The notes: generated by a model from the letters alone, not told the origin. A DNA stretch of 8,402 nucleotides from an uncultured Collinsella sp. (GCA_902493125.1 CABUOF010000075.1:1-8402), one strand, 5' to 3'; positions 1 to 5,775 are shown, counted from the stretch's first letter. A program made the numbers and translations.

Positions 1-10
1 TAAAACACCC

Positions 11-26
11 CCGAGCATATGTTCGA
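11..26. promoter_or_regulatory. Candidate LexA (SOS) operator
   Basis: Bases 12-25 read CGAGC-ATAT-GTTCG, which matches 9 of 10 fixed bases of the Gram-positive/actinobacterial SOS box CGAAC-N4-GTTCG; the right half extends to a perfect GTTCGA. The site is in gene-free DNA at the window edge, where the promoter of an outside gene could lie. One mismatch in the left half and the small size of the motif keep this a candidate. By my own arithmetic, assuming equal base frequencies, about 0.25 matches this good are expected by chance in a window of this length. Confidence 0.4.
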
Positions 27-46
27 AAACACAATATGTTGTGTTT
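27..46. repeat. AT-rich palindrome, possible operator
   Basis: AAACACAA (27-34) and TTGTGTTT (39-46) form a perfect 8-bp inverted repeat around the 4-nt centre TATG. It lies immediately beside the LexA-like box and is AT-rich in otherwise GC-rich DNA, which fits a protein-binding site in a promoter more than a terminator. No specific regulator can be named from the sequence. Confidence 0.4.
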
Positions 47-51
47 ACAGC

Positions 52-85
52 AAAGGCGGGATGCCACCTGTGGCACCCCGCCTTT
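52..85. terminator. GC-rich hairpin, possible second terminator
   Basis: Arms at 52-66 and 71-85 form a 15-bp stem with one A-C mismatch and a 4-nt loop (CCTG). Each strand ends the stem with only TTT, so the T-tract is short both ways. It may act as a back-up terminator for the xerD transcript or as a bidirectional terminator for a gene reading in from the left. Confidence 0.5.
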
Positions 86-206
86 CAACCTCAACCTTCA
101 AGTTGACCTTGAGGCGATTTTTGCGTCCTTTTACATGGCGTTCACATCGCCCCCAAACTCCCCCACCCAAGGCACGTGCGGCCCACCACCGCGACGACAA
201 GTGGCG

Positions 207-276
207 AAAAATGGGACGGGCCCCAGATTGCCCATGCGCGCGCAAAAGCACGCCGCGGCAATCTGGGGCCCGTCCC
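207..276 (-). terminator. Intrinsic terminator of pyrG-xerD
   Basis: Arms 213-232 and 257-276 are a perfect 20-bp inverted repeat (GGGACGGGCCCC... and its complement) enclosing a 24-nt loop. Read on the minus strand the stem is followed by ATTTTTC, the expected U-tract, 34 nt past the xerD stop codon. The stem and loop are longer than a minimal terminator needs. Confidence 0.8.
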
Positions 277-309
277 CAAGTACCTATAAATATGCAGGCC
301 AGCGATGTG

Positions 310-1251
310 TTAACGATGCGCCAGCGGATGCGCCGCCAGATAGACCTCGGTCAGTTGCGTGCGGTCGACATGCGTGTAGACCTGCGTGGTCGAAATATCG
401 GCATGGCCCAAAATCTCCTGCAGCACACGGAGGTCTGCGCCGCCCGCGAGCATGTGGGTGGCAAAGGAGTGGCGCAAGGTATGGGGATGGAGCCCCACCA
501 GCCCCACCTGACGCCCATACCGCTCGCATATCGCATGCACGGCCTGGCGCGACAGGCGACGTCCGTTCTTATTTAAAAAGACCGCCGAGGTCTCGGTTCC
601 GCGGGCATGGGCCGCCAAGCGAGAACGTCCCTCAGTTACATAGAGCATCAGAGCTCGCGCCGCGCTTCCCACCAGCGGGGACAGGCGTTCCTTTGAGCCC
701 TTACCGCGAACGAGTACAAAGCCATCGTCAATATGGATATCGCCCACATCGAGCCCCACCAACTCGCTCACACGCAAACCGCATCCGTAGAGCACTTCCA
801 AGATGGCATGGTCGCGCAAGCCCATCTCGCCCTCGGGGAAGTCTTGATCGAGCAGAGCCGAGACATCCTCCACCGATAGATACTCCGGCAAACGCTCAGC
901 CTTTTTAGGCAGGCGCAACGCCGCCGTTGGATTTTGGGCTACAGCCCCATCGCGCACCAAAAAGGCATGCAGGCCCTTCACGGCTGCAAGCGCACGCTCC
1001 ACCGAGGCATCGGAATAGCCCCCATCGCGACGGTCGGCGACAAAGCCCTCCACGACCTGACGAGTCACCTCTTCAAAAGACACAATACCCGCCCGCTCCA
1101 GATAGGCGCAGTACGTCGTCAGGTCACGACGATAGGCCGCAATCGTGTTGCGCGCCAAACCCCGCTCGACCGCGAGGTAATCGAGATACTCCCCCGCCGC
1201 CACGGCGAGCAACGAGGGGGTAGCTTCGGTATGTTCCTTATTCGCCGGCAC
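310..1251 (-). CDS. xerD: Site-specific tyrosine recombinase XerD
   Basis: A 313-residue tyrosine recombinase. With XerC, proteins of this family resolve chromosome dimers at the dif site near the terminus; XerD activity is normally switched on by FtsK. The N-terminal core-binding (SAM-like) domain spans about residues 14-105 and the catalytic domain about 120-305. All six active-site residues are visible: Arg160 (GLRVSELVGL), Lys184 (GKGSKERL), His257 and Arg260 (HTLRHSFATH), His283 (LGHADIS) and the nucleophile Tyr292 (QVYTHV). Their spacing follows E. coli XerD with an offset of 12-13. The C-terminal AHPLA resembles the HPRA ending of XerD proteins, favouring XerD over XerC. I chose the GTG at 1251 because the frame reads back into pyrG without an ATG until far inside it; GTG lies 2 nt after the pyrG TAA, consistent with translational coupling, and gives a length near the usual 295-300. 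There is no clear Shine-Dalgarno site at normal spacing, so a slightly different start is possible. Confidence 0.92.
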   Translation of the reverse strand: MPANKEHTEATPSLLAVAAGEYLDYLAVERGLARNTIAAYRRDLTTYCAYLERAGIVSFEEVTRQVVEGFVADRRDGGYSDASVERALAAVKGLHAFLVRDGAVAQNPTAALRLPKKAERLPEYLSVEDVSALLDQDFPEGEMGLRDHAILEVLYGCGLRVSELVGLDVGDIHIDDGFVLVRGKGSKERLSPLVGSAARALMLYVTEGRSRLAAHARGTETSAVFLNKNGRRLSRQAVHAICERYGRQVGLVGLHPHTLRHSFATHMLAGGADLRVLQEILGHADISTTQVYTHVDRTQLTEVYLAAHPLAHR

Positions 1252-1253
1252 CC

Positions 1254-2915
1254 TTAGTCCGTAGCGAGGTTCATGGGCGTCACCTGCAGACGGTCGACAC
1301 CCTCGTGCTGGCCGATCGAAGCGCGTACGAACTCGCGGAACAGCGGCTGCGGGTTGGTCGGGCGGCTCTTGAACTCGGGATGAGCCTGGGTTGCCACATA
1401 CCACGGATGCACGTCGCGCGGCAGCTCGACCATCTCGACCAGGCGCTCGTCAGGCGACAGACCCGAGATAACCAAACCGGCGTCCTCGAGCTGGTCGCGG
1501 AAGGCGTTGTTGAACTCAAAGCGGTGACGGTGACGCTCGTAGACGAGTTCCTCGCCATATGCCTCGCGAGCAAGGGTATCGGCGGCGAGCTTGCACGGAT
1601 AGGCGCCCAGGCGCATGGTGCCGCCCTTCTCGGTCACGTCCTCCTGCGAGCTCATCAGATCGATGACACTATACGGGCCATCCGGATCGAACTCAGAGGA
1701 GCTGGCGCCGGCAAGGCCGACGACATTGCGCGCAAATTCGCACACGGCCACCTGCATACCCAGGCAAATGCCCAGATACGGAATCTTGTGCTCACGGGCA
1801 AACTCGGCCGCGAGGATCTTGCCCTCCAGGGCGCGCTTGCCAAAGCCGCCGGGGACCAGGATGCCCGAGGCGTCGCCCAGAACCTCGGAGACATTCTGCT
1901 CGTCGAGGCTCTCGCCGTCGACCAGCTGGACGTCCACATGGCGATCGTAGAAGACGCCCGCATGGTGCAGGGCCTCGATAACCGACAGGTACGCATCGGG
2001 CAGCTGCGTGTACTTGCCCACGACGGCGATCTTCACCTTGTCGGCGTGATGGTTGGCGTGATTCTGTTTGCGCAGGAACTCGTTCCACTCGCTCATGTCG
2101 CGCTCACGCGGGTCCAGACCCAGGCGCTCGCAAATGCGCAGGTCAAAGTCCTGCTCGGCAAGCAGCTGCGGAACATCGTAAATGCTCGCGCAGTCCTCGT
2201 TGGTAAAGACGCAATCGGTGTCGACGTCGCAGAAGCTTGCGATCTTTCCGCGGATAGCGTCATCGATATGGTGGTCGGAGCGCAGCACGATAATATCGGG
2301 CTGGATGCCAAAGCTGCGGAGCTCCTTGACGGAATGCTGTGTGGGCTTGGTCTTGACCTCGTGGGCGGCGGCGATATAGGGAACGAGCGACACGTGGATG
2401 TAGCAGACGTTCTCGGGGCCGGCCTCCTTGCGGTACTGACGGATGGCCTCGACAAACGGCTGGGACTCGATGTCGCCAATCGTGCCGCCCAGCTCGGTGA
2501 TGACTACATCGGAGCCGGTCTGCTCCTCGATGCGGCGGAACTTGTCCTTAATGGCATTGGTGACGTGGGGAATCACCTGCACGGTACCGCCCAAAAAGTC
2601 GCCGCGACGCTCGCGGGCGATTAGGCTTTTGTAGATGGCACCGGTCGTAAAGTTGGAATCGCGGGTCAGGTTCTCATCAATAAAGCGCTCGTAATGACCC
2701 AGGTCCAGGTCGGACTCGTAACCATCCTCGGTAACGAAGACCTCACCATGCTGGAACGGGCTCATGGTACCGGGGTCGACGTTCAGATACGGGTCGGCCT
2801 TCTGCATCGTTACTTTGTAGCCACGCGACTTGAGCAGACGGCCCAGCGAGGCCGCGGTGATACCCTTGCCCAGGGACGAAACCACGCCACCGGTTACGAA
2901 CACATGCTTGGTCAT
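1254..2915 (-). CDS. pyrG: CTP synthase (glutamine hydrolysing)
   Basis: A 553-residue cytoplasmic CTP synthase, full length for the family. It makes CTP from UTP, ATP and glutamine, the last step of pyrimidine nucleotide synthesis. The N-terminal synthetase domain (about 1-270) begins with the typical MTKHVFVTGGVVSSLGKG and its P-loop (13-20), and contains ELGGTIGDIE (141-150) and the TKPTQHSVKELR segment (189-200) of the nucleotide-binding region. The C-terminal class I glutamine amidotransferase domain (about 295-535) has the nucleophile Cys384 in GICLGMQ and the triad partners His512 and Glu514 in AHPEF. The ATG is preceded by AGG at 9 nt, and the N-terminus matches the family exactly. 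No leader terminator of the kind that controls pyrG in Bacillus is evident. It is followed directly by xerD with a 2-nt gap, so the two are probably co-transcribed. Nothing is truncated or missing. Confidence 0.98.
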   Translation of the reverse strand: MTKHVFVTGGVVSSLGKGITAASLGRLLKSRGYKVTMQKADPYLNVDPGTMSPFQHGEVFVTEDGYESDLDLGHYERFIDENLTRDSNFTTGAIYKSLIARERRGDFLGGTVQVIPHVTNAIKDKFRRIEEQTGSDVVITELGGTIGDIESQPFVEAIRQYRKEAGPENVCYIHVSLVPYIAAAHEVKTKPTQHSVKELRSFGIQPDIIVLRSDHHIDDAIRGKIASFCDVDTDCVFTNEDCASIYDVPQLLAEQDFDLRICERLGLDPRERDMSEWNEFLRKQNHANHHADKVKIAVVGKYTQLPDAYLSVIEALHHAGVFYDRHVDVQLVDGESLDEQNVSEVLGDASGILVPGGFGKRALEGKILAAEFAREHKIPYLGICLGMQVAVCEFARNVVGLAGASSSEFDPDGPYSVIDLMSSQEDVTEKGGTMRLGAYPCKLAADTLAREAYGEELVYERHRHRFEFNNAFRDQLEDAGLVISGLSPDERLVEMVELPRDVHPWYVATQAHPEFKSRPTNPQPLFREFVRASIGQHEGVDRLQVTPMNLATD

Positions 2916-2947
2916 ATTGAGTTACCTGCGCTTCCCGTAGAAGTTGT

Positions 2948-2956
2948 TTATCCACA
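2948..2956 (+). promoter_or_regulatory. Perfect DnaA-box sequence upstream of pyrG
   Basis: TTATCCACA, the perfect consensus DnaA box, lies 33 nt upstream of the pyrG start codon, between it and the predicted -10 region. By my own arithmetic, with equal base frequencies, an exact match on either strand is expected about 0.06 times in a window this size. I see no second box nearby, so this is not an origin; a role as a regulatory or titration site is possible. Confidence 0.45.
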
Positions 2957-2970
2957 TCTTACGGGTCTTC

Positions 2971-3002
2971 ATTGTAATACTCGCGCCGCGGACCGTTCGC
3001 AA
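2971..3002 (-). promoter_or_regulatory. Possible pyrG promoter
   Basis: On the minus strand TTGCGA (3002-2997) stands 17 nt before TATTAC (2979-2974), which overlaps TACAAT (2976-2971). One of these could be the -10 box of a sigma-70-type promoter for pyrG-xerD, with transcription starting roughly 50 nt before the ATG. The match is moderate and the two candidate -10 registers cannot be told apart. Confidence 0.35.
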
Positions 3003-3037
3003 TTTTTCTCGCGTGCGATTGCATTTCTCAATCTTGA

Positions 3038-3069
3038 AACAAAACGCCGCCCGGTTTCCCAGGCGGCGT
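3038..3069 (-). terminator. Terminator of the winged-helix gene
   Basis: ACGCCGCC (3044-3051) pairs perfectly with GGCGGCGT (3062-3069) around a 10-nt loop. On the minus strand the stem runs into TTTTGTTTC. It lies 25 nt past the stop of the small winged-helix gene and before the pyrG promoter region, so it separates the two units. Confidence 0.8.
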
Positions 3070-3093
3070 CGCTATGGCAAGGGTTACATGCTG

Positions 3094-3432
3094 CTATCGA
3101 TCAGCAACCTCGTCCTCAAGCATTTCTTGAACGAGCATGCCGGTACGGACGCCCTCAAGATACCACTCGCCACGTTCGGTGAGGCAAATGCCATTTGCAA
3201 GCTGACCGCCGTCGTCGCTATAACGCGAGACGACATCAATCATGCCTTCGGAATCCAAGCGATCGATTGCGGCGCGGGCACGATACGGCGAAACCCCCAC
3301 GCGCTCGGCAAGCGTTTTGCGCGAGAAACCATACGGCCCGCCATTGTCTTCGGTTTGCTGGTCGATTTCCATCAACACCAGCACCTCAACACGCTTCATA
3401 TCGTTGACACTCGCACGACCCTTGCCCGCCAT
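3094..3432 (-). CDS. Small winged-helix DNA-binding protein, unknown role
   Basis: A 112-residue, probably cytoplasmic protein that I do not recognise as a named family. Its fold can be guessed: a first helix at about 12-26 (MKRVEVLVLMEID), then FSRKTLAERVGVSPYRARAAIDRLDSEGMI (36-65), the usual helix-turn-helix with recognition helix near 48-60, then a strand-turn-strand wing (66-84) and LTERGEWYLEGV, typical of MarR/PadR-like winged-helix proteins. The C-terminus (about 89-110) is helical and could be a dimerisation arm. No ligand domain or membrane segment is seen. The open frame runs back to an ATG at 3486, but the ATG at 3432 has GAGGAGG (3438-3444) 5 nt upstream, a near-perfect Shine-Dalgarno site, so I start there. 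It stands alone between two terminators. A transcription regulator is the likeliest role; the target is unknown. Confidence 0.8.
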   Translation of the reverse strand: MAGKGRASVNDMKRVEVLVLMEIDQQTEDNGGPYGFSRKTLAERVGVSPYRARAAIDRLDSEGMIDVVSRYSDDGGQLANGICLTERGEWYLEGVRTGMLVQEMLEDEVADR

Positions 3433-3437
3433 AGCAG

Positions 3438-3444
3438 CCTCCTC
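3438..3444 (-). promoter_or_regulatory. Strong Shine-Dalgarno site deciding the start
   Basis: GAGGAGG on the minus strand, 5 nt before the ATG at 3432, decides that start over the upstream in-frame ATG at 3486. It implies efficient translation of the small winged-helix protein. Confidence 0.8.
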
Positions 3445-3621
3445 AAACCGAGCACGAGCATCTAACGCGCCGTGCGCGACCGACACACCTCACGATGGCA
3501 GGTAATATCCATCATGCGGCATCCCGCTAAGGATGAAACAGTTACGGTTATTGTATACCGCTCAAATTGTTTCTAGGCAGGTAAACGGCTATTTTTCGCC
3601 GAAATAGGCGCTTTATTGATC

Positions 3622-3654
3622 AAAAAGCCGTACCGGGCGCCAACCCGATACGGC
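3622..3654 (-). terminator. Terminator of the DUF1846 gene
   Basis: GCCGTACCGGG (3627-3637) and CCCGATACGGC (3644-3654) form an 11-bp stem (one G-U pair) with a 6-nt loop. On the minus strand it is followed directly by TTTTTG. It lies 35 nt past the DUF1846 stop codon: a textbook intrinsic terminator. Confidence 0.88.
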
Positions 3655-3688
3655 CAAAATGCAATGCAATTACCGCGGTGCTTCAAAC

Positions 3689-5170
3689 TTAGCGGTGGAA
3701 GAAACCGCGGCGCTCAAACTTGGGCTCGCAGCACACGTTGATACCCAGTTTGCGCAGTACCGTCTCGTCCGTCGGCGAGATAATCACGCTAAAGAAGGCA
3801 TCGCAACCGCGCAGCTGCTCCAGGCCCGAAAGGACGCGAGCGGCCGTCTCACTCGTGGCCGAGGTGATCGACAGCGCCATAAGCGTCTCGTCGGTGTGGA
3901 GGCGAGGGTTTTTGCTGCCCAGGAAATGCGTCTTGAGCTTGCTGATGGGCTCGATCGCCTCATCGCTAATGACCTCGAGCTCAAGGTCGACGCCCGAGAC
4001 ATGCTTGAGGGCGTTCATAATGAGCGAACTTGCGGCGCCCAGGCGCGTGGAGGTCTTACCGGTCACCACGGAGCCATCGGGCATGACCATGGCACCCACG
4101 GGACCACCCGTCAGCTGCTCCCTGGTGAGGGCCGCCGAGCGCGCCGGTGAGTAGTTCTTATCGATGCCGGCTTTCTTCATAATAATCTTGAGACGGTCGA
4201 CTTGCTCATCGCCCACGCCGGTACGGCGCACATTTTCGACCGCGGTAAAGTAGCGGCGGACGATCTCCATCTTGGAAGCGTCGCGGCAGGCATCGTCATC
4301 GGTGATGGCAAAGCCGACCATATTGACGCCCATGTCCGTAGGACTCTGATAGGGGCTCTTGCCCAGGATCTTTTCCATCAGAGCACGGACCACCGGGAAG
4401 GCCTCGACGTCGCGGTTGTAGTTGACCGTGGTCTTGTTGTAGGCCTCCAAGTGGAAGGAGTCGATGATATTGGCATCGTCGAGATCGGCCGTTGCTGCCT
4501 CATAGGCGATGTTGACCGGATGCGTGAGGGGCAGATTCCAGACCGGGAAAGTCTCGAACTTGGCGTAGCCGGCGGCGGTGCCGTGCTTGTGCTCGTGATA
4601 GAGCTGCGAGAGGCAAGTGGCGAGCTTGCCTGAGCCGGGGCCGGGAGCGGTGACCACGACGAGCGGACGAGTGGTCTCGACAAACTCATTCTTGCCATAG
4701 CCGTCGTCGGACACGATCAGGTCGACGTCGTGCGGATACCCCTCGATGGGATAGTGCAGCTTGGCGGGGATACCGAGCGCGTTCAGGCGGTTGCGGAACA
4801 CATCGGCAGTGGGCTGGCCGGCGTACTGGGTGATGACCACAGCCGCGACGGCAAAGCCGTTGCCGCGGAACAGGTCAACCAGGCGCAGCACATCCTCGTC
4901 ATAGGTAATGCCCAGGTCACCACGAGCCTTGTTTTTCTCGATGTGGTTCGCGTTGATCGCGATGATAACCTCGACATCGTCGGCGATGCTCTTGAGCATG
5001 CGGAACTTGCTGTCCGGTTCAAAACCCGGTAGCACGCGGCTCGCATGATAGTCATCGAATAGCTTACCGCCAAACTCCAAATAGAGCTTGCCGCCAAACT
5101 GCGAGATGCGCTCCTTAATGTGAGCAGCCTGCAGCTCGATATACTTCGCGTTGTCGAAACCCTGGCGCAT
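3689..5170 (-). CDS. DUF1846 family protein
   Basis: A 493-residue protein matching, from memory, the DUF1846 family (about 490-500 residues) found in Firmicutes and Actinobacteria; structures exist but the function is not established. Conserved blocks are all present: GKLYLEFGGKLFDDYHASRVLPGF (as two parts, 27-50), INANHIEKNKARGDLGITYD (72-91), VITQYAGQPTADVFRNRL (112-129), the nucleotide-binding-like APGPGSGKLATC (175-186), FPVWNLPLTHPVN (208-220), AYEAATADLDD (222-232), SPTDMGVNMVGFAI (276-289) and LGSKNPRLHTDE (417-428). No signal peptide or membrane segment is seen, so it is probably cytoplasmic. The P-loop-like motif suggests ATP or phosphate binding. The frame opens at an ATG at 5194, but that codon has no ribosome site and would sit only a few bases from the predicted transcription start; the ATG at 5170 has GGGAG 6 nt upstream and fits the family N-terminus. 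It appears to be a single-gene unit. Confidence 0.93.
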   Translation of the reverse strand: MRQGFDNAKYIELQAAHIKERISQFGGKLYLEFGGKLFDDYHASRVLPGFEPDSKFRMLKSIADDVEVIIAINANHIEKNKARGDLGITYDEDVLRLVDLFRGNGFAVAAVVITQYAGQPTADVFRNRLNALGIPAKLHYPIEGYPHDVDLIVSDDGYGKNEFVETTRPLVVVTAPGPGSGKLATCLSQLYHEHKHGTAAGYAKFETFPVWNLPLTHPVNIAYEAATADLDDANIIDSFHLEAYNKTTVNYNRDVEAFPVVRALMEKILGKSPYQSPTDMGVNMVGFAITDDDACRDASKMEIVRRYFTAVENVRRTGVGDEQVDRLKIIMKKAGIDKNYSPARSAALTREQLTGGPVGAMVMPDGSVVTGKTSTRLGAASSLIMNALKHVSGVDLELEVISDEAIEPISKLKTHFLGSKNPRLHTDETLMALSITSATSETAARVLSGLEQLRGCDAFFSVIISPTDETVLRKLGINVCCEPKFERRGFFHR

Positions 5171-5209
5171 ATATGGCTCCCGTCCCGTTTCCATTTAATG
5201 TTCTAGGCG

Positions 5210-5215
5210 ATTATA
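5210..5215 (-). promoter_or_regulatory. -10 box of the DUF1846 promoter
   Basis: The minus strand reads a perfect TATAAT here, 39 nt before the chosen ATG at 5170. Transcription would start near 5203. No convincing -35 hexamer is seen at 16-18 nt (the region reads GCGTTGGGG), so an activator may be needed or the -35 may be weak. The site supports the shorter DUF1846 start. Confidence 0.5.
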
Positions 5216-5277
5216 ACGGAGCAGACCCTCCCCAACGCCCAAGCAATCAACTGGCACCAACCAAACACGCCATCGAT

Positions 5278-5346
5278 AAGTTGCGGTGGAATAGTTCCCG
5301 TTTAACCCCTCAAGACGGCCAAACGGGAACTATTCCACCGCAACTT
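5278..5346. repeat. Perfect 26-bp inverted repeat
   Basis: Bases 5278-5303 are the exact reverse complement of 5321-5346, around a 17-nt centre. The core of the arm is GGTGGAATAGTTCCCGTTT. On the plus strand the stem is followed by CCCCTTTTTGG, so it could end plus-strand transcription, but no plus-strand gene is present. It lies upstream of the DUF1846 promoter. The perfect pairing of such long arms suggests a mobile or selected intergenic palindrome. Confidence 0.85.
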
Positions 5347-5370
5347 CCCCTTTTTGGTTCAAACAAACCT

Positions 5371-5481
5371 GGCCTTTGTATCAATAATGGAAACGTCGCA
5401 GGTTGAGCATAAGCCAGCGAAAGCCCGCCAGAGTAGGCAAAGCGCCCTCTGCACCAACAATGGAAAGCGCCGCAGGCAGAG
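5371..5481. repeat. Degenerate direct repeat, two copies
   Basis: Bases 5371-5407 and 5444-5481 align at 29 of 38 columns, sharing CAAYAATGGAAA followed by CGYCGCAGG; nearly all differences are C/T changes. The second copy also carries a 7-bp inverted repeat, CCTCTGC (5446-5452) with GCAGAGG (5476-5482). Two copies do not make an array, and I see no third. Confidence 0.5.
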
Positions 5482-5493
5482 GACGGACAGCGA

Positions 5494-5593
5494 GCGCCGT
5501 CCAGAACGTACAAGTTGGCATGAAAAAGGCGAGGCATAGACCTTTTGGTCATGCCTTGCCTTTTGAATGACAAATTGTCGTTCTGGACGGCGC
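5494..5593. repeat. Inverted repeat enclosing a terminator-like hairpin
   Basis: GCGCCGTCCAGAACG (5494-5508) is perfectly complementary to 5579-5593. Skipping T5509, four more bases (5510-5513 with 5575-5578) pair as well. Inside lies a second hairpin (5524-5564), so one strand could fold into a long composite structure of about 100 nt. It may be a palindromic intergenic element or the 3' end of a small RNA. Confidence 0.65.
5523..5564 (-). terminator. Terminator-like hairpin with U-tract
   Basis: AAAAGGC-G-AGGCAT-A-GACC (5524-5542) pairs with GGTC-ATGCCT-T-GCCTTTT (5547-5564), with one bulged A and one G-U pair around a TTTT loop. On the minus strand the stem runs into TTTTTC. It is a good intrinsic terminator by form, although the carrier gene already has one at 5635-5673. 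This raises the possibility of a short separate transcript between them. Confidence 0.6.
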
Positions 5594-5606
5594 GTAGCGT
5601 CGACCG

Positions 5607-5634
5607 GTTCCGCGGTTTGGTAAAACCGCGGAAC
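5607..5634. repeat. 12-bp perfect hairpin
   Basis: GTTCCGCGGTTT (5607-5618) and AAACCGCGGAAC (5623-5634) pair perfectly around a 4-nt loop (GGTA). On the minus strand the T-run of the carrier terminator immediately precedes this stem rather than following it, so it is not itself a standard terminator in that direction. Confidence 0.65.
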
Positions 5635-5673
5635 AAAAAGTCGCCCCCTCCCGCGCACGGAACGGAAGGGGGC
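5635..5673 (-). terminator. Terminator of the YfcC-type carrier gene
   Basis: GCCCCCT-CC (5643-5651) pairs with GG-A-AGGGGGC (5664-5673), nine pairs with one bulged A. On the minus strand the stem is followed by GAC and then TTTTTG. It lies about 100 nt past the carrier gene's stop codon, after two weaker hairpins (around 5691-5709 and 5729-5744) and a short one touching the stop (GTACCC-GTT-GGGTAC, 5761-5775). Confidence 0.75.
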
Positions 5674-5775
5674 TAAAGGTAGGAGTCTACCGGTGGGTTT
5701 ACCCCGCCGGACAGACGATGACCAGGTGATCCTCTACAGGATCGTCAAGGTTTCCGTGGGGTACCCGTTGGGTAC

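Larger units (their letters stand above)
1..309. other. Gene-free stretch downstream of xerD
   Basis: No open reading frame here looks like a real gene; the frames that cross it are uncoloured by any family and run through hairpin arms. The stretch holds, from right to left, a strong minus-strand terminator (207-276), a weak inverted repeat (CCTCAA at 89-94 with TTGAGG at 109-114), a second GC-rich hairpin (52-85), an AT-rich palindrome (27-46) and a LexA-like box (11-26). The left end therefore looks like a control region for a gene beyond the window, while the right part is the 3' end of the pyrG-xerD unit. Confidence 0.7.
5171..5775. other. Highly structured gene-free stretch
   Basis: About 600 bp separate the carrier gene from the DUF1846 gene. 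Two minus-strand frames of 99 and 108 codons cross it, but they overlap each other, run through several hairpin arms, lack good ribosome sites and resemble no family I know, so I do not call them genes. From right to left the stretch contains a short hairpin just after the carrier stop (5761-5775), a terminator (5635-5673), a GC-rich hairpin (5607-5634), 15-bp inverted arms enclosing a terminator-like hairpin (5494-5593), a degenerate direct repeat (5371-5481), a perfect 26-bp inverted repeat (5278-5346) and the DUF1846 -10 box. Confidence 0.75.

Noticed and set aside
36..908. A 290-codon plus-strand open frame
   Set aside because: It runs antisense through xerD and the terminator hairpins, is full of proline and arginine as expected for a GC-rich shadow frame, and resembles no family.
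1305..2624. A 439-codon plus-strand open frame opposite pyrG
   Set aside because: It is the antisense shadow of a highly conserved gene; the length follows from codon bias on the pyrG strand.
2916..2976. Bacillus-type pyrG attenuator
   Set aside because: The leader has no hairpin plus U-tract and no GGGC start that would support reiterative transcription control.
2916..3093. Replication origin suggested by the DnaA box
   Set aside because: There is a single box, no AT-rich unwinding element, and no dnaA, dnaN or parAB gene nearby.
5354..5370. GGTTCAAAC, resembling a tRNA T-loop
   Set aside because: The flanking bases do not form a T-stem, and no acceptor or anticodon arm can be built around it.
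5371..5481. Possible CRISPR array
   Set aside because: Only two diverged units exist, with no third copy, no regular spacers and no cas genes.
5310..5658. Two overlapping minus-strand frames of 108 and 99 codons
   Set aside because: Both cross several inverted repeats, have no convincing ribosome site and show no domain; the nucleotide structure explains the region better.
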